Source of the DNA: Pelobacter propionicus DSM 2379
Lineage (GTDB): Bacteria > Desulfobacterota > Desulfuromonadia > Geobacterales > Pseudopelobacteraceae
Length of the DNA stretch: 64,000 bases
Reading direction: 5' to 3'
NCBI RefSeq assembly: GCF_000015045.1
Contig: NC_008609.1
Location: 3,647,501-3,711,500, forward strand
The stretch's first letter is position 1, and the number at the start of each line of letters is the position of its first letter. Of the stretch, positions 55,950-63,752 are shown one piece after another. The notes under the pieces were generated by a model, which saw only the letters and a list, made by a program, of their open reading frames with translations, had not been told where the DNA came from and did not search any database. Made by a program: the position numbers and the translations under genes.

Positions 55950-56651
55950 CTATCGTCGCAGAAACACCACGAACGCCCCACTCCCCCCCATCTCCCGCGG
56001 GGCGGGAGCAAACTCCACCACCAACTTCCTGCCCGCATCCCGCAGCCATCCCAGCACCGCCTGTTGCAGCACCGGTTCGACGGGGGAGTTGTTCCCCTTG
56101 CCGGTGATTACCAGCACCGCCTTTTCGCCGTGTGCGGCGGCGCTCGCCAGGAAGCGGGGCAATGCCTCCAGCGCCTCCTCGCGGGTAAGGCCGTGCAGGT
56201 CCAGCTGGCGCTCCACCGAAACCACCCCCCGCTTCAACTGGCGCAGGCGATTGGCTCCCAGGGGTTTCAACTCCTCGTCCTCGGGGGTCTGGTCGCTGAA
56301 AGTCACATCGAGTTTCAGCTGTCCGATGGCTTTGCTGAAGGCCTCCCGTTCGCCGCGGTCGAGCTCAGGCTGCCGCTTTTCCGCAGCGGCTCGCCCCGGG
56401 GCCGGTTTCACCTGCTGGGTCTGGGTCGCGGCCCTGGCGGGAGCATCGCGACGGCCCAGGCGTTTGACGTCATCCATGGCCCGCAGAAACAGCTCGCTAT
56501 CATCCTCGACAGGTTCCGGACGAGTGATTGGGCGGTTCGGTTCCACTGCCTGCGACGTTACCGCAACAGCCACCCCCTTGAGGGCGCTGAAGGGGGTGGT
56601 GTGAAACTCGGACGGTTTCGGTTCAGTATGTCGGGATTTCTTCTTTGCCAT
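55950..56651 (-). CDS. Smr-domain protein
   Basis: A 233-residue protein whose N-terminal 140 residues are basic and likely disordered. The C-terminal Smr (MutS2-like) domain (about 145-233) has LDLHGLTREEALEALPRF, the VLVITGKGNNS loop and the family ending GGSGAFVVFLRR. Smr domains are nicking or ribosome-collision-linked nucleases, but single-domain bacterial forms are of unclear function. The ATG shares bases with the OmpA-like stop (TGATG), implying coupling. Confidence 0.93.
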   Translation of the reverse strand: MAKKKSRHTEPKPSEFHTTPFSALKGVAVAVTSQAVEPNRPITRPEPVEDDSELFLRAMDDVKRLGRRDAPARAATQTQQVKPAPGRAAAEKRQPELDRGEREAFSKAIGQLKLDVTFSDQTPEDEELKPLGANRLRQLKRGVVSVERQLDLHGLTREEALEALPRFLASAAAHGEKAVLVITGKGNNSPVEPVLQQAVLGWLRDAGRKLVVEFAPAPREMGGSGAFVVFLRR

Positions 56652-57451
56652 CAGTCCCTGGCCACCAGTGTGATTTCGATACGACGGTTCCTGGCCCGCC
56701 CCTCCCGCGTGGCGTTATCCGCCACAGGACGGTATTCGCCGCAGGCAACGGCCGACAGGAGCGAGGGATCCACCCCCTGGCGCTGCAGATACCTGGCCAC
56801 ATTGACGGCACGGGCTCCGGAGAGTTCCCAGTTTGAGGGAAACAGGCGGCTCAAAGCGCCGCTTGGGGCCAGGTTGTCCGTATGCCCCTCGACGCGGATC
56901 GCCCTATCCCTGTTCGCTTTAAGCGTTTCCACCAGCTTGAACAGTATCAGCTGCCCCTCCGGCTTCACGTCGACCCTGCCGGAATCGAAGAGTATGGCGG
57001 CTTCCATGGTGACGGTCAGCGCCCCCTTGAGTTCGGAAATGACAACCTGCCCCTGGGCGATCTCGCTCTTCAAGTTCTGCAGCAGCTTCTCGTAGGTGGT
57101 GCCAAGCTGGCTGGTTTTTTCTTCTCTGGCCTTTCTCAGCTCCCTGTTTTCATCTTCAAGAGCGGCAATCTTCTGGCGCAGGTCGTTGACGTTCTGGGAA
57201 AGGGTATCGGTTTTCGACGCGAGTAACTGCTCCAGGGCCTGTTTCTGCCTGGCCTGGTCCGCCAGTTCCGTCTTGAGGCCGCTGTTTTCCGCGGTTAGTT
57301 GCTCCTGACCCCGCTTCAGGTCGGCAAACTCCCGGGACAGGTACTCCGCCTCCTCCACCTTTTTCAGGTACGTGCTCTGCGCCACCATGCAACCGCCCAA
57401 TGAGAGCGTCGCCACACCGGCCACGATCAGGCCAACGATCCGCTTCAGCAA
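56651..57451 (-). CDS. OmpA-like lipoprotein (peptidoglycan-associated)
   Basis: A 266-residue outer-membrane lipoprotein: signal with lipobox LGGC, long coiled coil (about 25-135) and an OmpA/MotB peptidoglycan-binding domain (about 145-262) with ILFDSGRVDVKPEG, RVEGHTDNLAPSGAL and AGRARNRRIEI-type ends. A TTG at 57451 is preceded by AGGAGG, so that is chosen as the start. Upstream, an IS element has replaced its former operon neighbour's 3' end, which must have cut it from its earlier promoter. Confidence 0.9.
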   Translation of the reverse strand: MLKRIVGLIVAGVATLSLGGCMVAQSTYLKKVEEAEYLSREFADLKRGQEQLTAENSGLKTELADQARQKQALEQLLASKTDTLSQNVNDLRQKIAALEDENRELRKAREEKTSQLGTTYEKLLQNLKSEIAQGQVVISELKGALTVTMEAAILFDSGRVDVKPEGQLILFKLVETLKANRDRAIRVEGHTDNLAPSGALSRLFPSNWELSGARAVNVARYLQRQGVDPSLLSAVACGEYRPVADNATREGRARNRRIEITLVARD

Positions 57452-57521
57452 GATTCCTCCTTCTGCGAGCCCATGCCTACAACCCCCCCGCTTTTTTGTG
57501 GAGAGAGCCAGCGTCGTCCGG

Positions 57522-57536
57522 TTAGGTCTTTGCATG
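57522..57536 (+). repeat. Left terminal inverted repeat of the IS element
   Basis: The sequence TTAGGTCTTTGCATG has a perfect inverted partner at 58818-58832. The outer flank is CCGG. Confidence 0.88.
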
Positions 57537-57656
57537 GTTCTTTGAGAATGTAAAAAAGTAACAAAATCAGCGTGATGCCACATTTTTTTTGCTTGACTTT
57601 TAGTAAAAAATTGGCGGGCCACCATCGTAACTACTTAATATTACACGAGTTACGAC

Positions 57657-58832
57657 ATGCGACCTTTCAAGCGACTGAAACAACGACGAAAAGCACGTGC
57701 TTTCAAATTGCTTCTTACCCCGGTTTTTGAGAGATTCAAGTCCGATAAACAACTTGAATCCAGGGGGTACCGCCCGTTGCAAATGACCTTTGATGATCAG
57801 CTAAAGGCCCTGATTTTCTATCACCTTGAAGAGTTTTCTTCCGGGAGCGAACTGCTGCAGGCTCTGGAACAGAATGACTTTGCCAAGGAGTGCGTTGCTC
57901 CCCCCAAGGGGATCAAAAAGAGCGCCTTCTTCGAGGCGATCAATAACCGTGGCCTTGAGCAGCTAAGTGAGGTATTCGGACATCTGGTCAAGCAAGCAGG
58001 CAAAGTGCTTCCGGCCGAATACGCTCACCTTGGCAACCTGGTATCCATAGATGGCTCTTTGATTGATGCTGTGCTGTCCATGGAATGGGCTGATTACCGA
58101 AGCGGCTCAAAGAAGGCCAAGGCTCATGTCGGCTTCGATATCAACCGGGGCATTCCCAGGAAGATATACCTCAGCGACGGTAAAGAGGGTGAGCGCCCCT
58201 TTGTTGACAAGATCATCGACAAAGGCGAAACCGGCGTTATGGATCGCGGGTATCAGTCCCATGACCACTTTGACAAGTGGCAGGCCGCCGAGAAGTTCTT
58301 TGTCTGTCGTATCAGGGAGAATACGATCAAGATAGTCATCAGAGAGAATGCCGTCAATCCTGACAGTATTATCTTCTATGACCGGATCGTAATGCTCGGC
58401 ACCAAAGGCGTAAACCAGACTGAGAAAGAACTGCGCCTTGTTGGTTACCGTGTTGACGGTAAAGATTACTGGATCGCTACCAACAGGTACGACCTGACCG
58501 CTGAACAAGTCGCCGAAGTCTATAAGCTCCGCTGGAACATCGAGACCTTCTTTGGCTGGTGGAAACGCCATCTCAAGGTGTACCACCTGATCGCCAGGAG
58601 CAAGTACGGGCTGATGGTCCAGCTTCTTGGCGGCCTTATAACCTATCTGCTTCTTGCTATTTACTGCCGGGAGCAGCACAACGAACCAGTCAGCATCACT
58701 CGGGTACGGGAATTACGCAACCAAATCGCCAATGAGGCAGCAGAAGAACTAGAGCAAAAACGGATGCGAACACAGCAAAAATCCCACAAAAACAAACTTT
58801 TAAAGAAAAAACGACGACATGCAAAGACCTAA
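57657..58832 (+). CDS. IS4-family transposase (DDE)
   Basis: A 391-residue transposase with a basic N terminus, a DDE catalytic core and a lysine-rich tail. Candidate catalytic residues lie in LVSIDGS (first Asp), VMDRGYQSHDHF (second Asp) and the YREK signature YKLRWNIETFFGWWK (Tyr, Arg, Glu, Lys spaced as usual). This is diagnostic for the IS4 family. It is full length with no frameshift. The stop codon TAA lies in the right inverted repeat. Confidence 0.93.
   Translation: MRPFKRLKQRRKARAFKLLLTPVFERFKSDKQLESRGYRPLQMTFDDQLKALIFYHLEEFSSGSELLQALEQNDFAKECVAPPKGIKKSAFFEAINNRGLEQLSEVFGHLVKQAGKVLPAEYAHLGNLVSIDGSLIDAVLSMEWADYRSGSKKAKAHVGFDINRGIPRKIYLSDGKEGERPFVDKIIDKGETGVMDRGYQSHDHFDKWQAAEKFFVCRIRENTIKIVIRENAVNPDSIIFYDRIVMLGTKGVNQTEKELRLVGYRVDGKDYWIATNRYDLTAEQVAEVYKLRWNIETFFGWWKRHLKVYHLIARSKYGLMVQLLGGLITYLLLAIYCREQHNEPVSITRVRELRNQIANEAAEELEQKRMRTQQKSHKNKLLKKKRRHAKT
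58818..58832 (+). repeat. Right terminal inverted repeat of the IS element
   Basis: CATGCAAAGACCTAA is the exact inverted complement of the left end. It contains the transposase stop and supplies a TAG stop to the receiver gene on the other strand. Confidence 0.88.
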
Positions 58833-59209
58833 CCGGAAATTACTGGGAGAGAGCTGAAAATCATGTCCAGAACAGCCTTCTGGCGGGCCTCGAACTTGTT
58901 CAGCACCGCCAGGCAGGTGCCCATGGGACAGATGTCGTGCAGCACGTTGGCGTCACGTCCGGAGAGGATAACGATGCGGTTCTTGTCCATGCCGGTGCGG
59001 GTGGCGAACATCAGCAGCTTGAGTCCATCCATGGAGGGCATCTCCAGATCGATCAGCAGCAGGTCGTAACCGCCGGCCTTGATGCGCTGCAGGGCGGCCA
59101 CGGGGTTGTTGCAGATTTCCACCTGTAACAGGGGATAAGTGTCACGGATATAGCCGGAGAGAAAGTCGGTAAAGCCCCGGTCGTCGTCGATCAGCAGTAT
59201 TCGGCCCAT
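58829..59209 (-). CDS. Response-regulator receiver protein, 3' end replaced by an IS
   Basis: A 126-residue single receiver domain. It has the acidic pocket IDDDRG near residue 7, the phospho-acceptor Asp in LLLIDLEMP near 55 and an ILSGRD segment near 80. The usual C-terminal Lys is in LNKFEA (about 104). The final codon GGT and stop TAG come partly from the IS right end. Without the IS the frame would run 23 codons further and stop in the OmpA-like start, so the protein has lost its last residues. The receiver fold itself looks complete. Confidence 0.85.
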   Translation of the reverse strand: MGRILLIDDDRGFTDFLSGYIRDTYPLLQVEICNNPVAALQRIKAGGYDLLLIDLEMPSMDGLKLLMFATRTGMDKNRIVILSGRDANVLHDICPMGTCLAVLNKFEARQKAVLDMIFSSLPVISG

Positions 59210-59247
59210 GGGGCGATACTATAGCCGATTTTGCGGGAGCCTTAAAC

Positions 59248-59273
59248 AAAAAAACCGGAGACGGAAAACCGGG
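59248..59273 (-). terminator. Weak terminator after the small membrane protein gene
   Basis: On the minus strand CCGG (59272-59269) can pair with CCGG (59258-59255), followed by seven T residues (59254-59248). The stem is only 4-5 bases long. Confidence 0.35.
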
Positions 59274-59313
59274 GGAGGACAGGCAGGCTGTAATGAGGGG
59301 ATGGCTCCGCGGG

Positions 59314-59430
59314 TCAGGGGGGAGGGGCGGTTTTCTTTTTCTGAACAAAAGCGCTGGCAGCGACGCAGACGGCAATGACGCCCAGGATGAAGACGCAAAA
59401 AATCCAGTCAGCCGTGCTGAAACCAAACAT
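59314..59430 (-). CDS. Small single-helix membrane protein
   Basis: A 38-residue protein: short N terminus MFGFSTADW, a hydrophobic helix (about residues 9-29, IFCVFILGVIAVCVAASAF) and a basic, proline-ended tail (QKKKTAPPP). GAGGAG lies seven bases before the ATG. The shape and ribosome-binding site suggest a real gene. It stands alone between the receiver gene and cysM. Function unknown. Confidence 0.65.
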   Translation of the reverse strand: MFGFSTADWIFCVFILGVIAVCVAASAFVQKKKTAPPP

Positions 59431-59483
59431 GAACAAACTCCTCTCGAATCCTATGCTCGCTCGCAGGTCTTCCCGCAACAACG

Positions 59484-59506
59484 AAAAACAGCGGCCATCA
59501 GGCCGC
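59484..59506 (-). terminator. Rho-independent terminator after cysM
   Basis: On the minus strand a stem GCGGCC-TGAT-GGCCGC (59506-59491) is followed by TGTTTTT (59490-59484). It lies about 160 bases past the cysM stop. Confidence 0.75.
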
Positions 59507-59663
59507 AGCTTTGCCGTGGGGCAGAAACGCCACGGCAGTGTGCACTATTTTCCTGAATTCGTCCATGAAGAATGCGTGCTTCACGCCCCTGGAGAGAACG
59601 CACAGGCACACCGGGGCCCTCGGCCACAAACGACTGAAAAGCCCCGGTTTGACCGCCGGTTCG
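59507..59663. other. Short gap between cysM stop and its terminator
   Basis: About 160 bases that should be the 3' part of the cysM transcript. A TGCCGTGG/CCACGGCA inverted repeat at about 59512-59537 is visible. No gene was recognised. Confidence 0.35.
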
Positions 59664-60581
59664 CTATGGTGGACAGTGGGCGCACATGGAGGTGAAGAGG
59701 TTGGTGCTCAGGTAGCGGTCTCCCCGGTCGGGAAGGATGACCACGATCACACCGGATTCCAGCTCCCCGGCCAGACGGAGGGCACCGGACATGGCGGCTC
59801 CACCGGACATGCCGCAGAAGACCCCCTCGTGGCTGGCCAGCAGGCGGGCAGTCTCAAAGGCGGGATCGTCTTCAATGACGATCTTGCGGTCAAGGGCATT
59901 CTCGTTATAAATGGGAGGAACGATGGCCTCCTGCATGTTTTTCAGTCCCTGGATCCTGTGCCCCGGCATCGGTTCGATACCGATAACCTTCACGTTCGGG
60001 CTTACCTCACGGAAATAGCGTGCAATCCCCATCAACGTGCCGCCGGTGCCCATGCCGGCAACCACGTGGGTGACGCCCCCTTCGGTCTGGCTCATGATTT
60101 CCGGTGCGGTTGTCTCGTAGTGCGCCAGGGCGTTGTGGGGGTTGGCGTACTGGTTGGGCATGAAATAGGTCTCAGGCGCATCGTCGTGAATCTTGTGGGC
60201 CAGGCGTATGGCGCCGTCGGTAGCCTCGCATCCGGGTGAGAGGACGATCTCCGCGCCATAGGCCTCCAGAACACCCCGGCGTTCAACGCTGACGCAGGCG
60301 GGCATAACCAGCTTGATACGGTAGCCCCGGGCGGCGGCGATCATGGCCAGGGCAATGCCGGTGTTGCCCGAGGTGGGCTCCAGGATGATTTTTTCGCGTG
60401 TCAGCTCACCACTCGCCTCGGCTGCCAGGATCATCTGGCGCGCCGGACGGTCCTTTACCGAACCTCCGGGGTTGTTGCCCTCAAGCTTGGCCAGAATGGT
60501 AACCTTCGGGTTGGGGTTGATGCTGATGATTTCAACCATCGGCGTCGAACCGATGGCGTTGATGAGACTCTGACCCTTCAT
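59664..60581 (-). CDS. Cysteine synthase (CysM/CysK family)
   Basis: A 305-residue PLP enzyme forming cysteine from O-acetylserine and sulfide or thiosulfate. The PLP lysine is in NNPGGSVKDRPA (about 43), the substrate loop TSGNTG near 72 and the phosphate-binding GMGTGGTLMG near 178. The short length and SVKDRPA form fit CysM (type B). I start at 60581 with AGAGG upstream. It is divergent from the adenylating enzyme and has a candidate promoter 65-90 bases upstream. Confidence 0.94.
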   Translation of the reverse strand: MKGQSLINAIGSTPMVEIISINPNPKVTILAKLEGNNPGGSVKDRPARQMILAAEASGELTREKIILEPTSGNTGIALAMIAAARGYRIKLVMPACVSVERRGVLEAYGAEIVLSPGCEATDGAIRLAHKIHDDAPETYFMPNQYANPHNALAHYETTAPEIMSQTEGGVTHVVAGMGTGGTLMGIARYFREVSPNVKVIGIEPMPGHRIQGLKNMQEAIVPPIYNENALDRKIVIEDDPAFETARLLASHEGVFCGMSGGAAMSGALRLAGELESGVIVVILPDRGDRYLSTNLFTSMCAHCPP

Positions 60582-60644
60582 ATCTGTTCCTCTGTGTGGT
60601 GGGAATGGGGGCAACGACGGCCACGGCCTGTGGCATTGGGGGTG

Positions 60645-60673
60645 AATATACCCGTTTCCGCGTCAGTTGCGAA
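60645..60673 (-). promoter_or_regulatory. Candidate sigma-70 promoter of the cysteine synthase gene
   Basis: On the minus strand TTCGCA (60673-60668) and TATATT (60650-60645) have a 17-base spacer. The -10 is strong and the -35 moderate. Confidence 0.45.
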
Positions 60674-60791
60674 AACATTTTAATTTTTTTAATGCGATTG
60701 TCCCTTGTTGCGGCCGCGTAACCTATTGTATTGTGTTGTGCCGTGCCGTATGGCGCCGTGCGCGCAATCCACGAATCACCAGGGAGATGAC

Positions 60792-62309
60792 TTGAGTACG
60801 CCAAATGCGGCAGTGGAGCTGATCAGGCAGAGCATTGAACGCCATCCCGATAAGGTGGCCTATTTCTGCGGGGAGCGGGCGCTCAGCTATGCCGAGCTCA
60901 ACCTGGCCAGCCGTCGCTTCGCCCTGCTCCTGCGGGAGCGGGGGATCGTCGCTGGCGAGCGTGTCGTGGTGGCCCTTCCCGATTGTCTCTCCTTTCCGGT
61001 TGCCTTTCTGGGGTGCCTGCTGGCAGGGACGGTGGCCGTGGCCGCCGGTTCAGCACTGGCGGATGACGACCTGGCCCACGTGATTGCCGACAGTGGCGCT
61101 CGCCTGCTGGTCAGCCACGCCGAGCATGCCTCACGCCATGCCGCCCTGTGTCCCGGACTAGCCCAGGTCGTCTGTGACGATCTCGGCCCGACCCAGGAGG
61201 CTCCTTCATGCGTAGATGGCTTCCTCCCCTATCACCCCTCGGCCGAGGATTTCGCCTACATGCTCTACACGTCCGGCTCCACCGGAAGGCCCAAGGGGAT
61301 TCCCCATCGCCACACGAGCCTGCTTGTGCCCTGCGACCTGATGGGGCGGAGCGTGCTGGGTATCACGGGCGATGACGTCATCTTCTCCACCAGCAAGCTC
61401 TCCTTCTGCTACGGCCTGCTCAACAGCCTCTCGTTCGCGCTCCGTTTCGGGGCCACTGCCGTCCTCCTTCCGGGCAAGCCGGATGTCCTCTCCATTCTCC
61501 ACGTCATAGAACAGCGCAGCCCCTCCATCTTCTTCTCCGTGCCGACCGTATTCCGGCAGATCATCCTCTCCTGCGCAGAACCAAAGCTGAAATTCCCCAT
61601 GCGGCTCTGCTGCTCGGCCGGCGAGGCGCTCCCCCCGCTCCTGTTCCACGAGTGGCTACGGCTGACCGGCATGGAGATCATCGACGGCATCGGCGCTTCC
61701 GAACTCTCCCACCACTTCATCTGCAACCCGCCGGGGCGGGCGGTGGCCGGATCGGCGGGGATGGTGGTGCCCGGCTACCGGGTTCGCCTGGTGGACGACG
61801 CTGACAACGACGTTCCTTCCGGGAGCGAGGGCAACCTGCTGGTGAGCGGCGAAACCGGAGCCCCCTTTTACTGGAACCTGCCCGAACTGAGCCGCACGAC
61901 CATGCGGCCGGACGGCTTCATCCGCACCGGCGACATCTTCCTGGAGAAGGATGGATACTACTTCCATCGCGGCAGGAGCGACGACATGATCAAGGTGGAT
62001 GCCCAGTGGGTTTCACCGCTTGTGGTGGAGGATGTGCTACGTGGCCACCCCGCGGTGGCTGATTGCGCCGTTGCCGCCGTGACTATCGGCGCCCTGGCCA
62101 GGCCGGGGGCCTTTATCGTACCCGCCGCCGGATTCGAGTCTTCTCCCGAGCTGGTACGGGAGTTGAAGGAACTGGTCAGATCGCGCCTGCCGGATCATAT
62201 GTGCCCGGCCCGCTTCCGTTTCATGACCAACCTGCCGCGCACCTCCACCGGAAAAGTCCGGCGCTGCTGCCTGAGGGAGCAGACACCCTCCCCGACCAAG
62301 CCGGAGTGA
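60792..62309 (+). CDS. Adenylating enzyme of the acyl/aryl-CoA ligase superfamily
   Basis: A 505-residue ANL-family enzyme that would activate a carboxylic acid as its adenylate. Motifs are intact: YTSGSTGRPKG (A3 loop), GIGASELSHHF (A5), RTGDIFLEKDGYYFHRGRSDDMIKV (A7-A8) and catalytic Lys in RTSTGKVRR (A10). Overall it resembles the benzoate-CoA ligase branch. I choose the TTG at 60792, preceded by AGGGAGA, since family similarity begins just after it. A carrier protein gene follows after 28 bases, so the acid is probably loaded on that carrier; the acid is not known. Confidence 0.88.
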   Translation: MSTPNAAVELIRQSIERHPDKVAYFCGERALSYAELNLASRRFALLLRERGIVAGERVVVALPDCLSFPVAFLGCLLAGTVAVAAGSALADDDLAHVIADSGARLLVSHAEHASRHAALCPGLAQVVCDDLGPTQEAPSCVDGFLPYHPSAEDFAYMLYTSGSTGRPKGIPHRHTSLLVPCDLMGRSVLGITGDDVIFSTSKLSFCYGLLNSLSFALRFGATAVLLPGKPDVLSILHVIEQRSPSIFFSVPTVFRQIILSCAEPKLKFPMRLCCSAGEALPPLLFHEWLRLTGMEIIDGIGASELSHHFICNPPGRAVAGSAGMVVPGYRVRLVDDADNDVPSGSEGNLLVSGETGAPFYWNLPELSRTTMRPDGFIRTGDIFLEKDGYYFHRGRSDDMIKVDAQWVSPLVVEDVLRGHPAVADCAVAAVTIGALARPGAFIVPAAGFESSPELVRELKELVRSRLPDHMCPARFRFMTNLPRTSTGKVRRCCLREQTPSPTKPE

Positions 62310-62337
62310 ACGTACACCTTACACAAAGGAGACCAAG

Positions 62338-62574
62338 ATGGATCTGATTGACGAGATGAAAGAGATTCTGCTGAAAGTCGGGGTAGAGGAGAGTGTTGTC
62401 AAGGAATTGAGCCAGTATCTGCCGCTTGCCGGCCATGTCCTGGATTCCATGGCCTATACCGAGTTCATGGTTGCCCTGGAAGAGCGTTACGGGATCAAGC
62501 TCCTCGATCCGGAGGCAGCCTTCATCAAATCCTTAAGCGATATCAAGAAGGAGATCCTCGAAAAGAGGTCATGA
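62338..62574 (+). CDS. Acyl carrier protein
   Basis: A 78-residue acidic carrier protein. The phosphopantetheine-attachment serine is in GHVLDSMAY (about residue 39), matching the D-S-L/M motif. Helices I-IV are recognisable around it. AAGGAG lies seven bases before the ATG. It is encoded with the adenylating enzyme and not with fatty-acid genes, so it is likely a dedicated carrier. Its stop touches the stop of the convergent diguanylate cyclase gene. Confidence 0.9.
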   Translation: MDLIDEMKEILLKVGVEESVVKELSQYLPLAGHVLDSMAYTEFMVALEERYGIKLLDPEAAFIKSLSDIKKEILEKRS

Positions 62575-63717
62575 TTACGGCAGGGGGGCACGGAGCGCGG
62601 CAACCACCCGGTTTCTGCCCCCCTCTTTTGCTTCGTACAGCCGCGTATCAGCCTGCTTGAGCAGTTCCTCAAGCCCGATATCGTCCGGCAGCAGGTCATA
62701 ACCAGCCACACCGATGCTGATGGTGATCCGGATGGAACGGCCTGCCCCCAGGGCAAGCGCCTTCTCGGCGATGGTGCGGCGAACAGACTCAGCTACCCCG
62801 ACCGCCGCATGGGGGGGAGTTTCGGGCAGGATCACGACAAACTCCTCGCCTCCATAGCGGGCCAGCAGGTCGGTATTGCGCAGCTTTGTCCGCATGGAAT
62901 CGGCGACGAGGCGGATGACCTCGTCCCCCTCCGGGTGTCCGTACCTGTCATTGATCTGTTTGAAATGGTCGATATCGACCATGAATGCACTGATGGGATG
63001 CTCGTGCCGGCGGCAGAGCTCCAGCAGAACCGGTGCGGCCTCGCTGAAATGAAAGCGGTTGGCGATGCCGGTCAGGGTATCGATGCGTGCCGTATGTTCG
63101 ATGCTCCGGCGATAGCGGAACAGGCGGCGGTAGAGCCTGTCCAGCGCCAGATTGCCGAACATGGCGATCAGGCAGGTGGGCCAGACCAGGGCATTGTACA
63201 GGGGGAGTTCCAGCTGGGGCGCCAGGCCAAGACGAACCAGGATGTTGGGCAGAACAGCAATGGCAACCACCGTCAGCAGGGTGGGGGCCAGGTTGAAGGA
63301 GAGTCCGGTGAATACGGATATCATGAACCAGAACATGAAGCCGGATACGCCGTAGACCAGCCCCCCCTCGAGCAGGGTCAGGTGGTAGAGGAAGAGGGTC
63401 TCCATTGACAGGACAATCAGCGCCAGCAGCCAGGGGAGAACGGCGCGACGCACACCTGCTGCCAGAGCGATGGGGTAGAGTATCTCGATCACGCCCAGGA
63501 GTATCCTGGTCGGCAGCGCATCCATGGCGTGCGGGGGATCAATCGTCCAGTCCCATACCCAGAGGCCGATGATGAGAAAGAACGTGGCTATGGTGACGCT
63601 GATGACCACGCCCCGTGAGTCGTTGAACTTGAAGTCCAGATAGGACTCCTCAGTGGCAGTATCGAACCGATCGTCAACACCGATTTGCTGCAGTATGGAC
63701 TTCAGCTTGCGTAACAA
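62575..63717 (-). CDS. Membrane-bound diguanylate cyclase (GGDEF)
   Basis: A 380-residue protein that would make cyclic di-GMP. The first 200 residues carry about six membrane helices (for example VVISVTIATFFLIIGLWVW). The GGDEF domain (about 215-370) has an active-site GGEEF (near 295) and an RNTD inhibitory-site motif five residues upstream of it, so product feedback is expected. It ends directly against the acyl carrier protein gene. In this window it is the only cyclic-di-GMP gene. Confidence 0.93.
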   Translation of the reverse strand: MLRKLKSILQQIGVDDRFDTATEESYLDFKFNDSRGVVISVTIATFFLIIGLWVWDWTIDPPHAMDALPTRILLGVIEILYPIALAAGVRRAVLPWLLALIVLSMETLFLYHLTLLEGGLVYGVSGFMFWFMISVFTGLSFNLAPTLLTVVAIAVLPNILVRLGLAPQLELPLYNALVWPTCLIAMFGNLALDRLYRRLFRYRRSIEHTARIDTLTGIANRFHFSEAAPVLLELCRRHEHPISAFMVDIDHFKQINDRYGHPEGDEVIRLVADSMRTKLRNTDLLARYGGEEFVVILPETPPHAAVGVAESVRRTIAEKALALGAGRSIRITISIGVAGYDLLPDDIGLEELLKQADTRLYEAKEGGRNRVVAALRAPLP

Positions 63718-63752
63718 AGATGCTACCTCTCGAAACCGTTTATGGGCCAGGA

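Larger units (their letters stand above)
57522..58832 (+). mobile_element. IS4-family insertion sequence
   Basis: A 1311-base element with one transposase gene. Its ends carry 15-base perfect inverted repeats TTAGGTCTTTGCATG (57522-57536 and, inverted, 58818-58832). CCGG occurs directly outside each end (57518-57521 and 58833-58836). CCGG is its own complement, so it may be a 4-base target duplication or an extension of the repeat to 19 bases. Rejoining the flanks at one CCGG restores an open frame, which supports a target duplication. Intact and possibly active. Confidence 0.9.

Noticed and set aside
57593-57640. Promoter inside the IS left end (TTGACT)
   Set aside because: No -10 at a proper spacing was found, so the transposase promoter remains unassigned.
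58107-58679. 190-codon frame opposite the transposase
   Set aside because: Antisense to an intact IS4 transposase and without recognisable motifs.
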